A stretch of DNA of 64,000 nucleotides from Cohaesibacter marisflavi (GTDB taxonomy: Bacteria > Pseudomonadota > Alphaproteobacteria > Rhizobiales > Cohaesibacteraceae). The notes beneath the pieces were generated by a model. It was not told where the DNA came from and searched no databases. It saw only the letters and a list, made by a program, of their open reading frames with translations. A program made the position numbers and the translations under genes. Within the stretch, counting starts at the first letter, position 1; each line of letters begins with the position of its first letter. The DNA lies in the NCBI RefSeq assembly GCF_900115225.1, contig NZ_FOVR01000002.1, positions 310,001 to 374,000 on the forward strand, in the 5' to 3' direction. This document shows positions 60,082 through 64,000 of this stretch, piece by piece.

Positions 60082-60900
60082 ATGGTTAGCGAAAAACGCG
60101 GTCGTGAATTCTATATCCTTCTGGCATTCTTCTGTCTGTTCGTCTTGTTCCTCTATGGTCCCCTGTCGGCAGTGTTCATCCTGTCTTTTCAGGGGCCGAA
60201 TGGCGGCCTGACCTTTCCGCTTAACGGTGTGTCGCTGCACTGGTTCTTCAATCTGTTCGAAACACAGGCTGTGGGGGATTTCGGTGGCTCCTTTGCGCGT
60301 TCCTTCACGCTCGGGCTGATGGTGATGGTGGTTACCGTTGTCGTCTCCCTGTTGGCGGGGCTTGCCTTCCGGCGCAAGTTCCGCGGTGCGACGGCGCTAT
60401 TCTATCTGGCCATTGCCAGTCTGGTGGTTCCTTCCATCATCATCTCGCTCGGTATCGGGGTGTTGTTCCAGCAGTTCGGTTTCCAGCCTGCCTGGTATAG
60501 CTCGGGGTTTGGTGCGCATCTTACATGGACGTTGCCCTTCGGTGTGTTGATCATGTTTGCCGTTTTCAACCGCTTCTCTCCCGAATATGAAGAAGCCGCG
60601 CGGGATCTTGGTGCCACACCATGGCAAAGTTTCGTCCATGTGCTGCTGCCGATGATCGCGCCCAGCCTGATCGGCGTCGGCCTGTTCGGCTTCACGCTCT
60701 CCTATGACGAATTCGCTCGCACCTTGATGACGTCGGGCACCTACAACACGCTTCCCCTGGAAATTTTTGGCATGACCACAAACGTGACCACGCCGGTGCT
60801 TTATGCCCTTGGAACTGTGACAACCCTATTCTCGCTGCTGATCATCGCCTCGACGCTCGGCTTCATTTTCTACATGAACCGTCGCTCCAGACGGAAATGA
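60082..60900 (+). CDS. ABC transporter permease, PotC-like
   Basis: A 272-residue permease with six helices; the EAA loop reads YEEAARDLGATPWQSFVHV. The pair PotB/PotC-like forms the heterodimeric channel. The stop is followed 10 bases later by the racemase. Confidence 0.94.
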   Translation: MVSEKRGREFYILLAFFCLFVLFLYGPLSAVFILSFQGPNGGLTFPLNGVSLHWFFNLFETQAVGDFGGSFARSFTLGLMVMVVTVVVSLLAGLAFRRKFRGATALFYLAIASLVVPSIIISLGIGVLFQQFGFQPAWYSSGFGAHLTWTLPFGVLIMFAVFNRFSPEYEEAARDLGATPWQSFVHVLLPMIAPSLIGVGLFGFTLSYDEFARTLMTSGTYNTLPLEIFGMTTNVTTPVLYALGTVTTLFSLLIIASTLGFIFYMNRRSRRK

Positions 60901-60910
60901 CGGAGGCCAT

Positions 60911-61657
60911 ATGAAACTGAGCGTTATCAACCCCAACACAACCCGCTCCATGACCGAAACAATAGCGTCAGCCGCCCGCGGTGTGGCAGCGGTTGGCACT
61001 GAAATTACGCCACAGACATCTGAAATGGGGCCGGTTTCGATCGAGGGTTATTATGATGAAGCGCTTGCCGTGCCGGGGCTGTTGCAGCAACTGTCCAGAG
61101 CCGAAGGGCAGGGGGCCGAGGCGGCCATTATCGCCTGTTTTGACGATACCGGTCTAGATGCCGCGCGGGCCATGGCGGGCATACCTGTTCTGGGTATCTG
61201 TCAGTCAGCTCTTGCGCTCGCCTCCTTCATTGCCCAACGCTATTCCATCATCACGACCATGGAACGCTCCCGCATTCCCATTGAGGATCTTGTGCGCCGT
61301 TACGGTCATGCAGAGCGCTGCAAGGCGCGCGCCGCAGACATTCCCGTACTCTCGCTGGAAGACCCCAATTCAAATGCCCGAGACAGATTGCGCAGCGAGA
61401 TTGCCACCTCGATCCTTGAGGATCGGGCCGAAGCGATCATTCTGGGATGCGCAGGCATGGCCGAACTGGCCGCAAGCCTTCAGGCCGAGTTTGGATTGCC
61501 AGTCATCGATGGGGTTGCTGCCGCCGTCAAGCAGGCCGAAGCTCTGACGACCCTTGGGCTTGCAACGTCAAAAGGCGGTGTCTATGCCCCGCCTGTAGCA
61601 AAACCCTATCACGGCTTGCTGGAGCCTTTTGCCCCCGAACAGATCCAAAATGCCTGA
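60911..61657 (+). CDS. Asp/Glu/hydantoin racemase family protein
   Basis: A 248-residue racemase with two catalytic cysteines: C76 in AIIACFDDTG and C180 in ILGCAGMAEL, and the N-terminal VINPNTT motif of the hydantoin-racemase branch. It interconverts enantiomers of a 5-substituted hydantoin, allantoin or a related amino acid derivative. As the last gene of the transporter operon, it probably acts on the imported compound. No hydantoinase or carbamoylase is in the window. Confidence 0.9.
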   Translation: MKLSVINPNTTRSMTETIASAARGVAAVGTEITPQTSEMGPVSIEGYYDEALAVPGLLQQLSRAEGQGAEAAIIACFDDTGLDAARAMAGIPVLGICQSALALASFIAQRYSIITTMERSRIPIEDLVRRYGHAERCKARAADIPVLSLEDPNSNARDRLRSEIATSILEDRAEAIILGCAGMAELAASLQAEFGLPVIDGVAAAVKQAEALTTLGLATSKGGVYAPPVAKPYHGLLEPFAPEQIQNA

Positions 61658-61683
61658 TTGGTGAACCCAATTGGGCAGGATCG

Positions 61684-62724
61684 TCAGGCCATATTGCTTC
61701 TGGCTGACAAGGATCTTGCCAGCACCGGCGCCGCAAAGGCAACCACCAGATAACGGCTGGTTTGCATTGCCAATACAAATGGCACATTGACATCGGTGGA
61801 CGTGGCAATGATCGCGATGGCGTCAAGCCCTCCCGGACTTGTAGCCAACAGGGCGGTGAGCAGGTCTATCCCGGTTGCGACCGTAAGAATGGCGCCAACA
61901 CCCGCACAAATGAAGATCAGCAGGATCACCGAGCCAAGCACTCTGGGAAAAGCCCGCGCGGCATGCTGGAGGGTTTCCGTTGAAAAGCGAAAACCGATAC
62001 CCCATCCGATGATTGAGTAGCTAAGGGCAAGCACGGGCAAAGGGAGCGTAAGAGAGATCGGCAGGAAGAATTTGATGATGATCCCCACGACCATGGGCAG
62101 CAGAATGCCGCCTCCGGGCAAGTTGAACCTGACCCCGAGAGCCGAAGCGACATAGGCAAAGATGATTGCAGGGACGGCGGTCATCCAGCTTGCCAGCTCG
62201 GGAAACTCGAAGGCGGAGTGCATCGACGATGGCACACCCAGATACATCGCAACAAGGGAGGCCGAGGCGACACAGCCCAGCACGCGCATATATTGCATGA
62301 AGGCGACCAGCCGCATGTCGGCGCCATAGGATTCGCACATCAATGTCATCAGCGTGGCCCCACCCGGTGAAGAGCCCCAAATCGCAGTGGTTCCCGGCAG
62401 AAGACCCGAGCGAGCCAGAGACCAGCCCAGCAGGGAGGAGGCAATGAAGGTCGCCATGGTGCCGAACAGAAAAGCCGACCAGTCCATATAGATTTCGCTA
62501 AAGACGGTGAGCGGCAGATTGCTGGCGATCATGACACCAACGATCCCCTGAGCAAAAATAAAGAGTGGACGTGAGCTTTTGAGCGCATGCCCGTTCACCG
62601 CGAAAAGTATGGCAATGATCATTGGCCCCAAAAGAAGCCCGGCGGGCAGCCCGAGCCACTCTAGGCTGGCAGCGAGCCCGAAGGAAAGGATGACCAAAAG
62701 GGTCCATTTTGCAATCAGTTTCAA
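61684..62724 (-). CDS. AbrB-family membrane protein
   Basis: A 346-residue polytopic protein of the AbrB (putative ammonia monooxygenase/AbrB) family: two repeats of about five helices, with GSSPGGATLM and ATSPGGLDAIAI as paired SPGG motifs. The family is thought to transport small organic compounds. AAAGG precedes ATG 62724. It is convergent with the racemase and has no operon partner. Confidence 0.88.
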   Translation of the reverse strand: MKLIAKWTLLVILSFGLAASLEWLGLPAGLLLGPMIIAILFAVNGHALKSSRPLFIFAQGIVGVMIASNLPLTVFSEIYMDWSAFLFGTMATFIASSLLGWSLARSGLLPGTTAIWGSSPGGATLMTLMCESYGADMRLVAFMQYMRVLGCVASASLVAMYLGVPSSMHSAFEFPELASWMTAVPAIIFAYVASALGVRFNLPGGGILLPMVVGIIIKFFLPISLTLPLPVLALSYSIIGWGIGFRFSTETLQHAARAFPRVLGSVILLIFICAGVGAILTVATGIDLLTALLATSPGGLDAIAIIATSTDVNVPFVLAMQTSRYLVVAFAAPVLARSLSARSNMA

Positions 62725-62982
62725 TGAAATAGGCCTTTAACTTGTCCGCTTTGATCAAAAGGAATGCGATGCGGCAGCATTCACGCAATTGGAGGCTGGG
62801 GAGGGCGTGTACGCCGATTGAGAGGGCAAAACAACAGCCAGTAGCCTCTTTTAGCCCTTTTCGCATGCCTTTTAAAAAGGCTCGGCCAAACGGGCGACTG
62901 GTTCCTGCAATCTGCTTGAATATAATGAGACTTATTTCAAAAAGGCAAGAGCGGAACAGCTTTGAGGTGCGGACAAACAGAT
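62725..62982. other. Intergenic stretch upstream of the AbrB-family gene
   Basis: No gene seen. It should contain the promoter of the AbrB-family gene. GCCTTTT/AAAAGGC at 62867-62881 is a tight palindrome, but with a one-base loop it is unlikely to be a normal terminator. Confidence 0.35.
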
Positions 62983-63014
62983 ACAGCCCCAGCACAGTCA
63001 AGCACTGGGGCCGT
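62983..63014 (-). terminator. Terminator-like hairpin after the DoxX gene
   Basis: ACAGCCCCAG (62983-62992) pairs with CTGGGGCCGT (63005-63014) with one G-T wobble. On the minus strand it is followed by TATCTGTTTG, a weak U-run, 50 bases past the DoxX stop. Confidence 0.6.
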
Positions 63015-63064
63015 ATGATCGACGCGCCTTGAGGGGAACGCGAAAGGGACGGTCAAAGACCGGT

Positions 63065-63496
63065 TCAGGCGGTCAGAGCCAATGCTCCGCTTCCCAGAAG
63101 AACCTGAACAAACAGCGCGATGGTCCAGAAGGCAGGATATTCCCAACCGCCATTTTCATTCGTAAACCAAAAGCCGTTTTTGGCATGCGCCAGAATGGTG
63201 GCCCCCAAGAGTGTCGGGATGAGCAGAAGTGCGACAAGGCTCGTCTGGAAGCCCACGATCAGGGCAATGCCGCCAAGGGTTTCGGCTGCGATGGTCAAAT
63301 AGGCAAACCAACCCGGCACACCAAGGGAAGCAAAGAACCCGGCGGCACCTTTGGGCGTGAAGATGAAGTATTTCAGATAGGCGTGAGCCAGGAAGAGGCC
63401 ACCCAGGGAGACACGCAGCAGCAGGGCTGCAAGGGCGATCGCGGTTACAGAGCCAGCGCCAGCAAAGCTCAGGATATTGGAAGAAAGGTCGATCAT
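63065..63496 (-). CDS. DoxX-family membrane protein
   Basis: A 143-residue protein with four hydrophobic segments and the DoxX pattern LLRVSLGGLFLAHAYLKYF near residue 30 and GWFAYLTIAAETLGGIAL. GAGGACAAA precedes ATG 63496; the longer frame to 63559 is not supported. DoxX proteins are small membrane proteins of mostly unknown role, some tied to redox stress. It is alone on its strand. Confidence 0.88.
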   Translation of the reverse strand: MIDLSSNILSFAGAGSVTAIALAALLLRVSLGGLFLAHAYLKYFIFTPKGAAGFFASLGVPGWFAYLTIAAETLGGIALIVGFQTSLVALLLIPTLLGATILAHAKNGFWFTNENGGWEYPAFWTIALFVQVLLGSGALALTA

Positions 63497-63559
63497 AATT
63501 TTGTCCTCATCAATCAGGGCCGCAAGGTGCGGCGTTTCGTTAAGGCAAAGATAGATCAA

Positions 63560-64000
63560 TTTGATTGAGTTATAAATGTTGAAAATAATGAATTACTATC
63601 AACAAAACATTCCTAATAATATGTCGTCAAAAAAGCCCGTCGAACACATCTACCGCAGCTTTAAAATGAGAAGTGCGCTGATATCGATCTGGTCGTAACG
63701 GACAGGGAAGGGACCTTTGATCGAAAGTTGAAAGGATTTCCACCGGCGAATAGCAAAATTCCGGTCAAAAATAGGCAAAAATACATAAAGTGATGCGGCT
63801 TTTTGTCAATGCGGTGCGACAAAATAGCACATGTTGTTTAAGCTGAGTTTTCAGCTCAACAATATCACGTTACCGTGAAGTTAAGAATGATACTCATTTG
63901 CGTTACCAATTTTGTCTTGTCCGGCTTCTCCCTTTGAGCCCTTCAGATTGCCCCCATCTGATTTCGCAAACGAGTACCCAATCCAGGTAATCGGAACTGA
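63560..64000. other. Terminal non-coding region with palindromes
   Basis: About 440 AT-rich bases with no credible gene. AGCTGA-GTTT-TCAGCT (63841-63856) and CACG-TTAC-CGTG (63867-63878) are small hairpins. AATGA-TAC-TCATT (63886-63898) is a perfect palindrome similar to half-sites of Fur boxes. It may regulate a plus-strand gene starting beyond 64000. Confidence 0.4.
63886..63898. promoter_or_regulatory. Fur-box-like palindrome
   Basis: AATGATACTCATT reads as two AATGA half-sites around TAC and resembles the core of a Fur/Mur box (AATGATAATCATT). It is about 100 bases before the window end and may control an iron- or manganese-responsive gene outside the window. Confidence 0.4.

Overview
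The window looks like chromosomal DNA of an alphaproteobacterium, probably a marine or host-associated member of the Hyphomicrobiales; a Cohaesibacter-like organism would fit, but this is inference from gene style, not a database match. Supporting signs are the many periplasmic-binding-protein transporters (one TTT-type, two TRAP, one PotABCD-type ABC), the fused EIIA-HPr-EI fructose protein, a KDG/KDGal sugar-acid cluster and FCD-type GntR regulators. No rRNA, tRNA, insertion sequence, prophage or CRISPR array was seen.

Layout. 1-7058: a plus-strand operon for uptake and breakdown of an organic acid or lactone (TctA permease cut by the window edge, amidohydrolase, TctC binding protein, TRAP DctP/Q/M, SMP-30 lactonase). 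7114-11249 (minus): HlyD-like adaptor, processive family-2 glycosyltransferase and a REC / zinc-ribbon / degenerate-GGDEF regulator, divergent from 11485-15988 (plus): membrane histidine kinase, single-domain REC, Hpt protein and REC-PAS-PAS protein. Together they look like a phosphorelay-controlled exopolysaccharide synthesis and export module. 16032-23147: ROK regulator divergent from fruB-fruK-fruA. 23361-25381: shikimate-dehydrogenase-like gene and a GntR regulator. 25518-38058: a sugar-acid catabolic cluster: FAH-like hydratase and kdgK on minus; IclR regulator, dgoK, Zn alcohol dehydrogenase, KduD-like SDR, 2-hydroxyacid dehydrogenase, TRAP transporter, dgoA and an L-fuconate-dehydratase-like enolase-superfamily enzyme on plus.

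38203-45837 (minus) encodes a giant glycine-rich autotransporter of about 2544 residues. It is followed by an acyltransferase-3/SGNH protein, an Lrp/AsnC regulator divergent from a Zn alcohol dehydrogenase, and an APC permease whose 5' end appears frameshifted. 52104-53891 (minus) is a set of small exported or membrane proteins (DUF2933-like, Met/His-rich EF-hand, two secreted proteins) preceded by a promoter with the 19-bp spacer and dyad of CueR/HmrR-type copper promoters. 54030-55506 is a TetR regulator divergent from an enoyl-CoA hydratase. 55588-61657 is an FCD GntR regulator divergent from a PotABCD-type ABC transporter with an Asp/Glu/hydantoin racemase. The window ends with an AbrB-family membrane protein, a DoxX protein and a 440-bp non-coding stretch carrying a Fur-box-like palindrome.

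Most operons show tight translational coupling (ATGA, TGATG or TAATG overlaps) and several clear rho-independent terminators. Three divergent or autoregulatory GntR/TetR promoters carry visible palindromic operators. Functions are called from motifs read by eye; substrates of the transporters and the sugar-acid pathway remain inferences.
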